NCBI RefSeq assembly: GCF_900637665.1 | Contig: NZ_LR134386.1 | Span: forward strand, 1,542,501-1,606,500 | Length of the DNA stretch: 64,000 bases | Direction: 5' to 3' | Source: Chryseobacterium nakagawai | Lineage (GTDB): Bacteria; Bacteroidota; Bacteroidia; Flavobacteriales; Weeksellaceae | Part shown: positions 47,842 to 58,400 of the stretch, one piece after another | How positions within the stretch are numbered: the stretch's first letter is position 1 | Layout: each line of letters starts with the position of its first letter | Position numbers and translations under genes: made by a program | The notes under the pieces: generated by a model | The model's database searches: none | Told to the model about the DNA's origin: nothing | The model's input: the letters and a program-made list of their open reading frames with translations, nothing else

Positions 47842-48721
47842 ACCGTCAATCGTACCTAAAGAAATCAGGAGCCTGATTTATACCATCCGGGGCAAACAGG
47901 TAATGTTGGATAGCGACCTCGCTGCTTTATATCAGGTAGAAACAAAGAACCTGAACAAAGCCGTTAAAAGAAATATTGAGCGATTTCCCGTATCATTCTG
48001 CTTTCAACTGACCGAAGAGGAAGTTGAAAACTTGAGGTTCCAATTTGGAACCTCAAGTTTAAGCTACGGCGGCAGACGTTATTTGCCTTATGTTTTTACC
48101 GAACAAGGGGTTGCAATGGCATCTGCCATACTCCGTTCAGATATAGCTGTTAAAATGAGTGTTGAAATAATGGAAGCCTTTGTCGAAATGCGGCGTATGC
48201 TCATTAGCAATGCTTCTTTGTTTCATCGTTTGGATAACATCGAATTAAAGCAACTGGAAGCCGACCAAAAATTTGAAGAAATTTTTAAGGCTTTGGAAAG
48301 CGATAAGCTGCACAGCGAAAAAGGTATTTTCTACAACGGGCAGGTATTTGATGCCTATGCCTTTGTTTCCGATATTATCCGAAGTGCCAAAAGTTCTATT
48401 ATCCTGCTTGATAATTATGTGGATGATACGGTGCTTACCTTACTGGGTAAGCGTAAGACTAATGTAACCGCTACAATCCTTACCAAAGGCATCAGCAATC
48501 AGCTACGGTTAGATTTACAACGCTACAATAGCCAATATCCTCCGGTAGCTATTGAGGTTTTCGCAGATGCCCACGACCGTTTTTTGATAATTGACCATAC
48601 GGAACTCTACCATATAGGGGCATCACTCAAAGACATGGGCAAAAAATGGTTTGCTTTTTCAAGAATGGATATTGAAGTCGGCAGGATGCTTCAGTGCCTT
48701 ACTTCATACCAAAACCTCTGA
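47831..48721 (+). CDS. ORF6N-domain protein with a PLD-like C-terminal half
   Basis: 296 residues from ATG 47831, which overlaps the topoisomerase stop by 11 bp. The frame is open further upstream (to 47798) but inside topB. ORF6N DNA-binding domain at ~5-110: VMLDSDLAALYQVETKNLNK, RRYLPYVFTEQGVAMASAIL. The second half (~165-296) has FVSDIIRSAKSSIILLDNYV and DAHDRFLIID-TELYHIGASLKDMGKKWFAF. This is a phospholipase-D-like layout in which HxK is replaced by HDR. Such ORF6N proteins are common on phage and ICE DNA; role in regulation or defence is open. Confidence 0.85.
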   Translation: MENKPSIVPKEIRSLIYTIRGKQVMLDSDLAALYQVETKNLNKAVKRNIERFPVSFCFQLTEEEVENLRFQFGTSSLSYGGRRYLPYVFTEQGVAMASAILRSDIAVKMSVEIMEAFVEMRRMLISNASLFHRLDNIELKQLEADQKFEEIFKALESDKLHSEKGIFYNGQVFDAYAFVSDIIRSAKSSIILLDNYVDDTVLTLLGKRKTNVTATILTKGISNQLRLDLQRYNSQYPPVAIEVFADAHDRFLIIDHTELYHIGASLKDMGKKWFAFSRMDIEVGRMLQCLTSYQNL

Positions 48722-48744
48722 ATTTTTCCAGTGGTTTTGACATT

Positions 48745-49875
48745 TTAAAATTGAAATAATAAGAAACCTAATAATGCACCTCCTAAAACAATGAATGCGC
48801 TATTGATTTTTTTGAATTTGAAAACGATAATGCCACTAACCAGTGCTATGGTAATTGTTTGCCAATCGGTAATGGTATCTTTGCCCATTATAAAACATAC
48901 TGCTGCTATAATAGAAACCGATGCGACATTTACTGCATCTAAAAAAGTGGATAGCCCTTTAGAATTTCGTAATTTCCTGATTAATGGGTTAAGAAGTGCT
49001 ACAAAAACAAATGAGGGAAGGAAAATGGCAATGGTTGAGATAATTGCTCCTGAAAGCCCATTTATCTGAAATCCAATAAATGTTACCGATGAAAAAACAG
49101 GGCCTGGTGTGAACTGACCTACCGCAATAGCATCCATTAGCTGCTGCCTTGTGAGTAAACCTGTCGTTACCAGTTCCGTATCTAAAAAGGCAAATAAAAC
49201 ATATCCGCTGCCATAAAGTATGGAACCAATTTTAAGGAAAGTCCAAAATAATTTGGCATTGGTAACAGACAAAAATGTAAACGCTGTGATTTGAAGAATG
49301 CCAATCGGCATAACGCTTGGTAAAGTATCAGCTTTTTTGCGCTGAACAGCGTACTGTACAAGAGCGAGCAACCCTGCTCCGAACATTAAATAAATCTCAT
49401 TGATACCCATCAAAGAAGCTATCAATACAGTAACACCAATGAAACTCAAAAACAATGACTTCACAGACTTTTTTGCCAAAGGGTAAACAGCTCCAATGAT
49501 AACAGCAATGATGGCAGGTTTGATGCCGTAGATAAATGGTTGTATTTCGGGTAATTGTCCATACTTGTGATATAGCAAAGCAAATACTCCTGTAACTAAA
49601 ACAGCGGGTAAAATAAAACATAAACCTGCCGTTAGTAATCCTTTCCAGCCACCTTTGTCATAACCGATATGAATAGCCATTTCTGTACTGTTAGGACCCG
49701 GAATAAGATTAGTTGCTCCAAGTAAGTCCAAAAAATGCTGTTCCTTCATCCATTTTCGTTTTATTACCACTTCAACCCGCATCATGGCAATATGGGCTGC
49801 CGGACCTCCAAAACCTATAAAGCCCAATTTGAGAAACAGTTTAGCAATTTCCTTCTGGCTAACTTCATTTTTCAT
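48745..49875 (-). CDS. chrA: Chromate efflux transporter ChrA
   Basis: 376 residues, two CHR domains. Domain 1 starts FLKLGFIGFGGPAAHIAMM (residues ~12-30) and has TNLIPGPNSTEMAIHIG; domain 2 has GYVLFAFLDTELVTTGLLTR and AVGQFTPGPVFSSVTFIG. About 10-11 membrane helices. Exports chromate and gives resistance. Overlaps the DoxX gene by 11 bp and ends the three-gene minus-strand unit. Confidence 0.93.
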   Translation of the reverse strand: MKNEVSQKEIAKLFLKLGFIGFGGPAAHIAMMRVEVVIKRKWMKEQHFLDLLGATNLIPGPNSTEMAIHIGYDKGGWKGLLTAGLCFILPAVLVTGVFALLYHKYGQLPEIQPFIYGIKPAIIAVIIGAVYPLAKKSVKSLFLSFIGVTVLIASLMGINEIYLMFGAGLLALVQYAVQRKKADTLPSVMPIGILQITAFTFLSVTNAKLFWTFLKIGSILYGSGYVLFAFLDTELVTTGLLTRQQLMDAIAVGQFTPGPVFSSVTFIGFQINGLSGAIISTIAIFLPSFVFVALLNPLIRKLRNSKGLSTFLDAVNVASVSIIAAVCFIMGKDTITDWQTITIALVSGIIVFKFKKINSAFIVLGGALLGFLLFQF

Positions 49876-50296
49876 TATTCTTCATCTTATTATCAATAGA
49901 CCAAAAGCCGCCACCTTTTATAAGCAAGAAAATATTACCTAACAACATAGCCCAGTCCGTCCGGCTTCCGTGCATCATTTCCCAGAAACCCTGATTGGCT
50001 AATATATCTGCTTTGGTAGCAGCAATGGCAACAAGCATAATGATGATAAGCGGAATACTGGCCAGCCTTGTAAAAAGCCCGATAAGGATAAGTATTCCAC
50101 AAAGGATTTCGCAAGTACCTACAAAACTTCCCAAAAAGTCAGGTGAGGGCAACCCGATTTTTTCAAAACGACCTGCTCCTAAAGTATCTGGAAATAAAAA
50201 TTTCTGAATGCCTTCAGAAAGAAATACAGCACCGACCATTAACCGAATGATAAGGGTGGTTTTGGAATGGTCTGAATGAATGATTTTTTGAAACAT
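49865..50296 (-). CDS. DoxX family membrane protein of the chromate unit
   Basis: 143 residues, four helices. DoxX motif LIIRLMVGAVFLSEGIQKFL at the start and GTCEILCGILILIGLFTRLA in the middle; both motifs parallel the chromosomal DoxX at 14646. It is 2 bp after the lipoprotein gene and overlaps chrA, so all three are one operon. Probably a redox or quinone-linked accessory of chromate stress handling. Confidence 0.88.
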   Translation of the reverse strand: MFQKIIHSDHSKTTLIIRLMVGAVFLSEGIQKFLFPDTLGAGRFEKIGLPSPDFLGSFVGTCEILCGILILIGLFTRLASIPLIIIMLVAIAATKADILANQGFWEMMHGSRTDWAMLLGNIFLLIKGGGFWSIDNKMKNNEK

Positions 50297-50298
50297 GA

Positions 50299-50787
50299 TT
50301 ATGGTGAGAGTTTGAATTCCTGATTGCTGAACATATTTTTGTTCGGAATTTTTATTTGTATGAATTCGTGCTTTGTTGCACTGTGGCAGTTTGTGCAGGT
50401 ATTTGTAAGAACCATATAGCTATGCTCAAACTGTGGTAAATCCCTATGTTGGATAGCACTTGAAACACTGTCAATAGCCGGAGTAATCATAGATATGGAT
50501 TGACTTTCCGGTCTTGCCGATTGATATTTTTCAATATCCTGCAAAATTTCCCTGATTTCGTTGATTTCAAAATCAGCCAATTCCCAGTTTTCGCTCTTTC
50601 CTGCAAACCAGAGCTTGTTATGATGAACCTGCACACTACTCATAAATTCCCCAAATCCCGGTTTGTAACTATCATCCAATTTGGATTGCAGGTTATCAAT
50701 CTGATTTTGCAAAGCCTTCCGATTGCTATCTTCCTGATTACAGGCAAACAAGATGATGATTGTGAGGAAGACAAATAAGTATTTCAT
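50299..50787 (-). CDS. Lipoprotein with a c-type heme motif
   Basis: 162 residues from ATG 50787 (an upstream GTG-like extension exists to 50820 but lacks a signal). Lipobox IILFACNQ (Cys15), then a long helical region (residues 20-125) like a cytochrome c' bundle, and one heme-binding motif NTCTNCHSATKHEF near 128-135. A lipidated mono-heme protein facing the periplasm. First of the three-gene unit with DoxX and ChrA; electron donor to chromate or peroxide handling is inference. Confidence 0.75.
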   Translation of the reverse strand: MKYLFVFLTIIILFACNQEDSNRKALQNQIDNLQSKLDDSYKPGFGEFMSSVQVHHNKLWFAGKSENWELADFEINEIREILQDIEKYQSARPESQSISMITPAIDSVSSAIQHRDLPQFEHSYMVLTNTCTNCHSATKHEFIQIKIPNKNMFSNQEFKLSP

Positions 50788-50876
50788 GACACATGATTTT
50801 CGATGAATATTACGCATCAAAATTAATACAATGCTTTGTCAATTTTATGGTATATTTGAAAATATCACGGTAGCTT

Positions 50877-51677
50877 TTAAGTATTACGGAATAAAAACGG
50901 GGTAACGCCTGTGTGACGTTTGAAATATTTCACAAAATGGGAAGTGTCGTTAAAATTCAAACTATAAGCGATTTCAGAAACACTGTTGTCTGTATAAATC
51001 AGTTGTCTTTTTGCTTCGCTAATGATGTGCTCGGCAATCACTTCTGCTGCCGACTGATTAAGTGTTTTACGACAAATGGCATTTAGGTTTTGTGGTGTTG
51101 TATGGAGCTTTTCTGCGTAATGGGCAACACTGTTATGTAAGTCGCTTGTCTGGTTTAGTAATTCCCTGAATGATACTATTGTATCATCCGTTTTGTTGGT
51201 CTGAACAGGCAAGGGTTTTGCAGCATCCAATGTTTTCGCAAACAATGCTTTCAATAATCCTTCTAATACAATAAAATTCTTTTCCGTGATAAGCAGTTTG
51301 AATAATGTATCAATACCCTGGATTTCTTTCAAATGAATACAATTAAATCCGCTTAACTTGGATAGAAGATTTTTCAGCCCGCCATCCAACGATTTTTCAA
51401 CAAAGCCTTTCTTTAAAATCAGAACATATCCCTCAGGGACATCAGCAATATCCCAGTGATGAACTTGTTCTTTGCGAACAAAAAATAGTGTTGGTGGTTT
51501 TATTGAAAATGAAGTATGGTCGATGGTATGAAAACCTTTTCCTTTCTGTAGATAAATGATTTCAAAATAACTGCTGTGCTTGTGTGGCTCGGTCTTGCGA
51601 ATTTCTTTTCTGAACGGTGCAATTTTTAATAATGCTGCCGCTTCAATTTTGTTTTTTATGGATATGTTTTTTTTCAA
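50877..51677 (-). CDS. AraC-family regulator of the ICE cargo region
   Basis: 266 residues, TTG start at 51677 (no in-frame ATG before the HTH that would keep the sensor). Cupin-like sensor residues 30-110 (HKHSSYFEIIYLQKGKGFHT, FVRKEQVHHWDI); double HTH at ~165-266 (IAYSLNFNDTSHFVKYFKRH, TGVTPFLFRNT). Reads in the same frame as the ACR3 gene, whose stop lies 33 nt upstream, so translation probably follows re-initiation. Likely regulates the flanking metal genes. Confidence 0.85.
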   Translation of the reverse strand: MKKNISIKNKIEAAALLKIAPFRKEIRKTEPHKHSSYFEIIYLQKGKGFHTIDHTSFSIKPPTLFFVRKEQVHHWDIADVPEGYVLILKKGFVEKSLDGGLKNLLSKLSGFNCIHLKEIQGIDTLFKLLITEKNFIVLEGLLKALFAKTLDAAKPLPVQTNKTDDTIVSFRELLNQTSDLHNSVAHYAEKLHTTPQNLNAICRKTLNQSAAEVIAEHIISEAKRQLIYTDNSVSEIAYSLNFNDTSHFVKYFKRHTGVTPFLFRNT

Positions 51678-51710
51678 TCCGTTGTAAGTATAAAATTGAT
51701 GGTTATAAAA

Positions 51711-52742
51711 TTAGTTATAATATTTTTTGTTCAACCATAAACTTGCCATGACCAAAAGTATCAATATGGGTACTTCTACCAATGGACCAATAACGCCTAC
51801 AAATGCCTGTGGGGAATGAATGCCAAATACTCCTATTGCTACCGCTATTGCCAATTCAAAATTGTTTCCTGTGGCTGTAAAGGCTATTGAGGCATTTTTG
51901 TCGTAAGGAACGTTTAGGGATTTGTTGATAAAGAAGCTGACGAAAAACATCAGTACAAAATAGATGATTAACGGTATGGCAACTTTTACCACATCCATTG
52001 GCAACTCTACTATTTTATCGCCTTTCAGACTAAACATTAATACGATTGTAAAAAGTAAAGCATATAATGTAATGGGCGATATTAGGGGTACAAATTTCCT
52101 GTTATACCATTCTATGCCTTTTGATTTTACCAATGCGTAACGGCTAATAAAACCTGCTAAGAAAGGAATACCTAAGTATATCAATACGCTTTCTGTAACA
52201 TCTTTCATTGATACACTTACGTTAAAGTTCGCTAAGCCTAATTTGTTGGGTAATATGTTGATGAACAGCCAAACTAAGAAACTGTAACTTATTATCTGAA
52301 AAACACTATTTAATGCGACTAACATCGCTGTATATTCTCTGTTTGCTTTAGCTAAATCACTCCATACGATTACCATTGCGATACATCTTGCCAAACCTAT
52401 CAGTATCAAGCCTGTCATATAATCGGGTTCGTTCCGTAAAAACAAAATTGCTAAGCCGAACATCAAAACTGTACCGATAACCCAATTGAGCAATAAGGAT
52501 ATGCCAATTACTTTTTTATCTTTAAATGCTTGGGGCAATAATGTATAATCCACTTTTGCCAATGGCGGGTACATCATCAGTATCAGACCTATTGCCAAAG
52601 GAATGTTTGTCGTGCCTACGGATAGGCTGTCCGTAATTTTTGAGATACCCGGAAAGAAATGTCCCAATCCTATACCTATCGCCATTGCAAGGAATATCCA
52701 TAAGGTTAGGTATCTGTCTAAGAATTTTAGTTTTGGTTGCAT
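51711..52742 (-). CDS. acr3: ACR3-type arsenite efflux permease
   Basis: 343 residues, 10 transmembrane helices. ACR3 pattern: [20 protein letters not shown] at the start, catalytic Cys in [14 protein letters not shown] (TM4), and [20 protein letters not shown] with [11 protein letters not shown] in TM9-TM10. Extrudes As(III) driven by proton motive force. Preceded 7 bp by the GcvH-like gene, so in the same operon as arsR. Confidence 0.94.
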   Translation of the reverse strand: MQPKLKFLDRYLTLWIFLAMAIGIGLGHFFPGISKITDSLSVGTTNIPLAIGLILMMYPPLAKVDYTLLPQAFKDKKVIGISLLLNWVIGTVLMFGLAILFLRNEPDYMTGLILIGLARCIAMVIVWSDLAKANREYTAMLVALNSVFQIISYSFLVWLFINILPNKLGLANFNVSVSMKDVTESVLIYLGIPFLAGFISRYALVKSKGIEWYNRKFVPLISPITLYALLFTIVLMFSLKGDKIVELPMDVVKVAIPLIIYFVLMFFVSFFINKSLNVPYDKNASIAFTATGNNFELAIAVAIGVFGIHSPQAFVGVIGPLVEVPILILLVMASLWLNKKYYN

Positions 52743-52749
52743 TGCTTGG

Positions 52750-53127
52750 CTAATTTGTAAGTTCTTTATATTGGTTTGATGTCAATAATTTTTCTAATTC
52801 GGTAATGTCTTTGATTTCAATTTTAATCAACCAACCATTTCCAAAAGGTTCTGAATTGATTAGTGTTGGTTCTTTTAATAGTTGCTTATTGGTTTCAATT
52901 ATTTTACCCGATACAGGCATAAATAAATCGCTGACTGTTTTAACCGCTTCAACAGAGCCGAATACTTCATCCTGCTGAAAACTATATCCAACGTTTGGTA
53001 AGTCTGCATATACGATTTCGCCCAATTCACTTTGTGCAAATGCTGTGATGCCTATTGTACCTGTGTTGTCCTGTACGCTTATCCACGTATGTTCTTTTGA
53101 ATATTTTAAATCGTTTGGAAATTCCAT
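52750..53127 (-). CDS. GcvH-like lipoyl carrier protein in the arsenic operon
   Basis: 125 residues, complete lipoyl fold: [20 protein letters not shown] at the start and the lipoylation motif [20 protein letters not shown] with Lys63. It is a typical glycine-cleavage H protein by sequence, yet lies among arsenic genes with no gcvT, gcvP or lipoate ligase nearby. Reduced lipoyl groups have vicinal thiols that bind As(III) tightly. A carrier or sink role is plausible; a spare H protein replacing a poisoned one is an alternative. Confidence 0.9.
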   Translation of the reverse strand: MEFPNDLKYSKEHTWISVQDNTGTIGITAFAQSELGEIVYADLPNVGYSFQQDEVFGSVEAVKTVSDLFMPVSGKIIETNKQLLKEPTLINSEPFGNGWLIKIEIKDITELEKLLTSNQYKELTN

Positions 53128-53144
53128 TTTTCTGATGTTTTAGA

Positions 53145-53918
53145 TTAATAACCTCTCCTTAAATTTTCTGCATATTCGTTTGGCAATGGGCTTTCTTCAA
53201 CTGCTTTTGCTGCTTTTTCAATATCATAATCAAAGCGTATAAATTCTACACTGATACTGTCTTTATCCAATACAGAACTATCTTCATTGATTGTAAGCAT
53301 TATATAACCACCTCTTACATCACTGTCTTTGGGCTTTCCTACCGAACCTATATTTATGGCGTGTCTAAAATGGTTTTGTCCGTCAATACCGGAATTTAAA
53401 ATACGGTGGTATGGCTTGTGTGTATGCCCAAAACACATAATGTCTGCATCAGCTTGTTCCATTATCCTAAGCATACTTTTTTCTTCCCTATCCTCAAATA
53501 AGTATTCGTTTATTTTTCTTGGACTTCCGTGTACTAATAATAAATTGAGCTTATCCTCATTCAATTGAAATTCTACCTTGATATGTGCTGGAAGTGTACG
53601 CAAATAGGCTCTTTCTTCATCTTTCATAATAGAGTTGGTAAATGAAATAGAGATTTTCCCATTGTCTTTTTCTCCGTCTGTTTTGTACGCACATCCGCAA
53701 TCGTTGCTCATACGTCCAATGCCAAAATCATAATTCCCTGCAATCGTTGGTATTTTCCTTTTACGGATTTCGTTTACTACTTCATTTGCCCAAATGTTAT
53801 AGCCTACCAAATCGCCTAAGCAATAAATACTATCGGGGTTTCTTTTTTCTACATCTTCAAAGAATGCTTCTAATGCAGGTAGGTTGGCGTGAATGTCGCT
53901 GAATAATGCAATTTTCAT
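53145..53918 (-). CDS. Metallophosphoesterase (YfcE/MJ0936-like) in the arsenic operon
   Basis: 257 residues, calcineurin-like fold. All five metal motifs seen: LFSDIHANLPAL, YCLGDLVGYN, IAGNYDFGIG (Tyr in place of the common His), LLLVHGSPRK, and CFGHTHKPYH. Hydrolyses phosphodiester or phosphomonoester bonds; substrate unknown. It lies between DUF6428 and the lipoyl protein gene, 17-31 bp from each. No arsenic role is documented that I know of. Confidence 0.9.
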   Translation of the reverse strand: MKIALFSDIHANLPALEAFFEDVEKRNPDSIYCLGDLVGYNIWANEVVNEIRKRKIPTIAGNYDFGIGRMSNDCGCAYKTDGEKDNGKISISFTNSIMKDEERAYLRTLPAHIKVEFQLNEDKLNLLLVHGSPRKINEYLFEDREEKSMLRIMEQADADIMCFGHTHKPYHRILNSGIDGQNHFRHAINIGSVGKPKDSDVRGGYIMLTINEDSSVLDKDSISVEFIRFDYDIEKAAKAVEESPLPNEYAENLRRGY

Positions 53919-53948
53919 TTTTATTGATTTTTTATATGATAGTTTAAT

Positions 53949-54413
53949 TTAACAACATCCCGAATTAGGCGTACAGCAAGCATCTTTTAATTCTACTAAG
54001 TTCACTTTTTGTTTTTCCGCAGGAATGCCGCAGGCATCACTTGCCAGGCAAGTGGTTTGTTTGTTCTTTAATACAAAATGGTTCCCGTTAAAATCCAAAT
54101 CATATTTACCAATCGTTTCGCTTTGGTATTCTACCTCTATCTCGGCATCTTCGATACCCAGTTTTTCTTCAGATAGTTTAATGATGTTTAATAGTTTGGT
54201 TGGCTTTAATCGGTGTTCAAAATCGTTAGCGTTCCATAATTGGAAATTGACAACTTTTTCATTTCTTATAGTTCCGCCACAATCAATGAAGTGTTTTGTA
54301 ATAATGCCTACTTCTGTAACGTGGAAATGCTCCGGTACAAATGCTCCGTTCGCTAATTGAAATTCAACATTATCTAATGCTGGTAAGATTTCTTTGATTT
54401 TTGATAGTTTCAT
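53949..54413 (-). CDS. DUF6428 protein with a cysteine-rich tail
   Basis: 154 residues, no signal peptide. Family-like body (FQLANGAFVPEHFHVTEVGI, then NFQLWNANDFEHRLKPTKLL). The C-terminus carries a cysteine set: TTCLASDACGIP and LKDACCTPNSGCC, six cysteines in 45 residues. DUF6428 genes recur next to ArsR and ACR3 in Bacteroidota. The tail looks suited to bind As(III), so a metallochaperone role for handing arsenite to the efflux pump is inferred. Confidence 0.85.
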   Translation of the reverse strand: MKLSKIKEILPALDNVEFQLANGAFVPEHFHVTEVGIITKHFIDCGGTIRNEKVVNFQLWNANDFEHRLKPTKLLNIIKLSEEKLGIEDAEIEVEYQSETIGKYDLDFNGNHFVLKNKQTTCLASDACGIPAEKQKVNLVELKDACCTPNSGCC

Positions 54414-54470
54414 TGTTTTTTATTTAATTGTTATATTGCTTTATTACGATTGATACATTAAAAAAAATGC

Positions 54471-54800
54471 TTAACAGCATTTATCAACCCCTACATTATC
54501 TACAAAGAACATATTGAGTTCATTTTTTAGCTTGTGCCAAACATTTTCATCAATGCAGTAACATACACTGGTTCCCTCGATACTTCCTTTGATGATGCCA
54601 ATGCTTTTCAGTTCTTTCAAATGTTGTGAAATGGTAGCCTGTGCCAATCCTAATTCTTCCACTAAGTCATTACAAATGCAAGCTTTCTGCTTGATGATGT
54701 ATTGCAGGATAGCTATACGGGCAGGATGAGCCAGTGCCTTTAAAGTGGTTGCCAAGCTGTTTTGCTGTTCTGTAAATATTTCTGTTTTTGTTACGCCCAT
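54471..54800 (-). CDS. arsR: ArsR-family arsenite-responsive repressor
   Basis: 109 residues from ATG 54800; a TTG at 54824 is in frame but overlaps the operator. Winged HTH: LATTLKALAHPARIAILQYI and GLAQATISQHLKELKSIGII. Sensing cysteines ACICNDL (helix region) plus SVCYC and the terminal VDKCC supply several thiols for As(III). First gene of the arsenic operon, with a palindromic site directly upstream. Confidence 0.92.
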   Translation of the reverse strand: MGVTKTEIFTEQQNSLATTLKALAHPARIAILQYIIKQKACICNDLVEELGLAQATISQHLKELKSIGIIKGSIEGTSVCYCIDENVWHKLKNELNMFFVDNVGVDKCC

Positions 54801-54816
54801 CTTATTTGTAATAATA

Positions 54817-54834
54817 TATCGCAATATTACGATA
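54817..54834. promoter_or_regulatory. ArsR operator
   Basis: TATCGCAATATTACGATA: dyad TATCG/CGATA around CAATATTA, centred 25 bp before the arsR ATG. The position fits autorepression of the arsenic operon. Confidence 0.7.
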
Positions 54835-55026
54835 AATATTTAAACCACAAAAGTAGTTTGTGAAAAAACATATAGCCAAGCACCAATTCTGTATAAATAA
54901 TTAGTTCAATCTTCTATTGTAAATAGCCAAATCCTGCCTTTCAAAGCCAAACCCTACAACATTATCAGAGGCATTTGCTCCTGCTTATAATTTTAGGATT
55001 TAAGTAAAATTCTAAATAAAATAAGT

Positions 55027-55464
55027 ATGGATGTACAGCAAAAAGACCTGTCGTATTTCAGATTACGACTACAAGAATTATTAAACAGCAGCTTTCCCGA
55101 AAAGGCACACGACCAAAAATTTATTGACCAACGGTCTTCGTGGGCTGCCAATGCTTATGAGGGTGCTTTCCGTTCGGGAAACGCCGTTGAGCAATGCGAC
55201 GAAATAGCCAACTACATACTTTTTGAGGGCTTGCACTTCTCCAAGTTCGACACGGTTTTCAAAGTGGTATGCAATGAATTTGATACCATAATGGCAGACG
55301 AGGAACTGCGACCGTTCGCCCTGAAAATGTTCCCCGTTTGTGAGCCTGTTTTCGCAGGATATGAATTAACCGATGATTTCGCCAACGGAAATGAGTTTGA
55401 TGTACTCTACACCGAACTGACCGGAACCATCTCAATATGGATTGAGGAAAATGGGCTTCAGTAA
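55027..55464 (+). CDS. DUF1896 family ICE protein
   Basis: 145 residues. DUF1896 signature: [60 protein letters not shown]. Found ahead of the large methylase-helicase gene in CTnDOT-like elements; function unknown. Its 3' end overlaps the start of the next gene by 14 bp (ATG 55451). Confidence 0.9.
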   Translation: MDVQQKDLSYFRLRLQELLNSSFPEKAHDQKFIDQRSSWAANAYEGAFRSGNAVEQCDEIANYILFEGLHFSKFDTVFKVVCNEFDTIMADEELRPFALKMFPVCEPVFAGYELTDDFANGNEFDVLYTELTGTISIWIEENGLQ

Positions 55465-58400
55465 AAAGCAACATCTCCAACTGAATATTGATGCCCTGCG
55501 AATTGCTTTTAAACTGGAAAAGGAGAAACGCCAAGCCACCGTAGGCGAAAGACTGCTAATGATGCGATACAGCGGATTTGGCGGTCTTAAATTCGTTCTG
55601 AACCCCGTAGAAAACGAAATAGACATCAATCATTGGAGAAAAACAGAACACGACCTTTTTCCATTAACGCAGGAACTCCACCAATTACTCAAAGAAAATT
55701 CCGAAGACGATAAGCAGTACCGCAGGTATGTGGACAGTATGAAAAGTTCCGTACTGACGGCTTTTTATACCCCGCCAAAGGTTATAGATGCCATTTCATC
55801 CGCCTTGCGGGATAAGGGTCTGCATATTGATAAATTCCTCGAACCCTCCGCAGGTATCGGCTCATTCATCCAATCCTTTTCGGAAAATCAGAAAGCCAGT
55901 GTTACCGCCTATGAAAAAGACTTGCTCACAGGTAAGATTTTAAAGCAGCTTTATCCTGAAAGCAATATCCGTATCAACGGTTTTGAGGAAATTCCCGAAA
56001 GGGAACAAAACAACTATGATATAATCGCCAGTAATATACCGTTCGGCGATACTTCTGTATTTGACCTTTCTTATTCACGCAGCAGAAACAGCGCAAAGGA
56101 ACAGGCTGCCCGAAGCATACACAATTACTTTTTTCTGAAAGGTGCTGATATGCTCCGTGAGGGTGGTTTGTTGGCTTACATCACTTCGCAGGGCATTCTG
56201 AATAGCCCTAAGAACGAACCCATACGCAGGGCGTTGATGCAGGATAATAATTTGGTTTCGGTTGTAAGACTGCCCAACAATCTGTTTACCGAATATGCAG
56301 GTACGGAAGTGGGCAGCGACCTGATTATCCTGCAAAAAAATACGGCAAAACAAAATCTGACCGACAGGGAAGATCTGTTTTGCCAAAGCAAGCCAACCGA
56401 ATACAATACGCCGGGCAATGCGCTCTTTCAGGACGGTACAAGAATTATCCATACCGACCAAAAATTAGATACCGACCCATACGGTCAACCTGCCTTAATC
56501 TATACGCATAAAGACGGTGTTGAGGGTATTGCCAAAGATTTAAAACAAATGCTTTCCGAAGATTTTGGGAACCATCTGAATTTGAATTTATACAAAGGCG
56601 AACGCAATGATGAGCCTATGATACAAATTCCGATTGAACCAAAGGTTACACCTCCGGTCATAGACCCTGCAATCGTTCAGCAAAAACCGCAGCTTATAAC
56701 CACTCCGGTAGTCCATCAGGAAAGCCCACAGGAACTAAAACAACTAAGCATTTTTGACCTGTTTGAAAGTGCGGGTGAGCCTGTAATGGTGCTTGCTCCA
56801 CCTAAAAGAACTACCCAAAACAAAAGGCAAAGTAGTAATAAAAGAAGAGGCACAATAGGTCGTCAACCCGACCTGTTCAGCAGTGCCAGGCAGCAACCTT
56901 ATACACCGCTAAAATCCAATGGTGCTACCAATGGAAAAAGCCAAGTAAACAGCAAAAAACAGGAAGCCATCGGCGACCTGTTTTCACAAATAAACGGCAA
57001 TGGCCAGTCTGATAAGACTGCCATTCCCGTTACCGATATTAACACCGTTCCTGAACCTGCTCCGTATAGCGGCGAACTGCAATTATTCCACCGGAATGAT
57101 TGCCTTGTGGTGGATAACGGTTGGGTCGGCTATTTGCAAGAGGTGGATAAGGAAGACAAAAAAGCTATCTTTCATCCATTGCAATTGCCGTCGGCACAGA
57201 AAGCAAGAGCCGAAGCCTACATAGCCGTAAGGGACAGTTATATCAACCTGTACCAAAAAGAAGCTGAAAAACAGACCGAACACAGGGAAGAACGGGAAAC
57301 CCTGAACCTGCTGTACGATGCCTTTACCAAAAAATACGGCAATCTCAATACTGCCGACAATGCCAAGCTGATAAAAACAGACAGTGCAGGTAAAGAAATC
57401 CCCTATCTGGAGCGTGTCATTGGCGGCATAATCCATAAAGCGGATATTTTCAGCCGTCCGGTCAGTTTCTCTACTACCACGTTAGCAACCGACAATCCCG
57501 AAGAGGCTTTAGCTGCCTCCCTGAACAAATACGGAAATGTGGATTTGGACTTTATGTCCGAAATCAGCAGCCTGCCTGCCGATACCCTGAAAGAAGCCCT
57601 GCACGGGCGGTTGTTCTACAATCCGCTACAACAGGAATATGAAATAGCCGAACGTTGGATTGCAGGCAACGTGGTGGAGAAAGCAGATGAAGTAAGAGCC
57701 TATCTCGAAAACTATCCCGATGATACCGAAGCCAAAGAAAGCCTTACCGCTTTAGAGGAAGCCCGACCAAAACGTATCGAATTTGAGGAACTGGATTTTA
57801 ACCTCGGCGAACGGTGGATACCTACCGGAATTTATGCCCGTTTCGCTTCGCATTTGTTCGATGCGGATGTACTGGTTCATTACTCCGAAAGCTCCGACGA
57901 CTTTTCCGTAAAGTGTCATCAGGGCAATATGCACATTTGGGAAAAATATGCGGTCAAAGCGGAAAGCCGCACGTTTGACGGTATTGCCCTGCTTAAACAC
58001 GCTCTTGTCAATACCACGCCTGATATTACCAAAAAAGTAATGGTTGGCGACCAAGAGGTTAAAGTACGGGATATGGAAGCCATACAAATGGCGAACACCA
58101 AGATTGACGAAATCCGTACCGCCTTTACCGACTGGCTACACGCACAGAACGATGAGTTTAAAAACAGGCTGACCGACCAGTACAACGATACCTTTAATTG
58201 TTTCGTTCGCCCAAACTATGACGGAAGCCATCAGGAATTTCCGGGATTAGACCGCAAGGGAGCAGGCATTGAAGACCTGTATTCAAGTCAAAAGGACACC
58301 GTTTGGATGATAAAGCTGAACAACGGTGCTATCTGCGACCACGAAGTAGGCGCAGGAAAAACGCTGATAATGTGTACCGCAGCGCAGGAAATGAAGCGTT

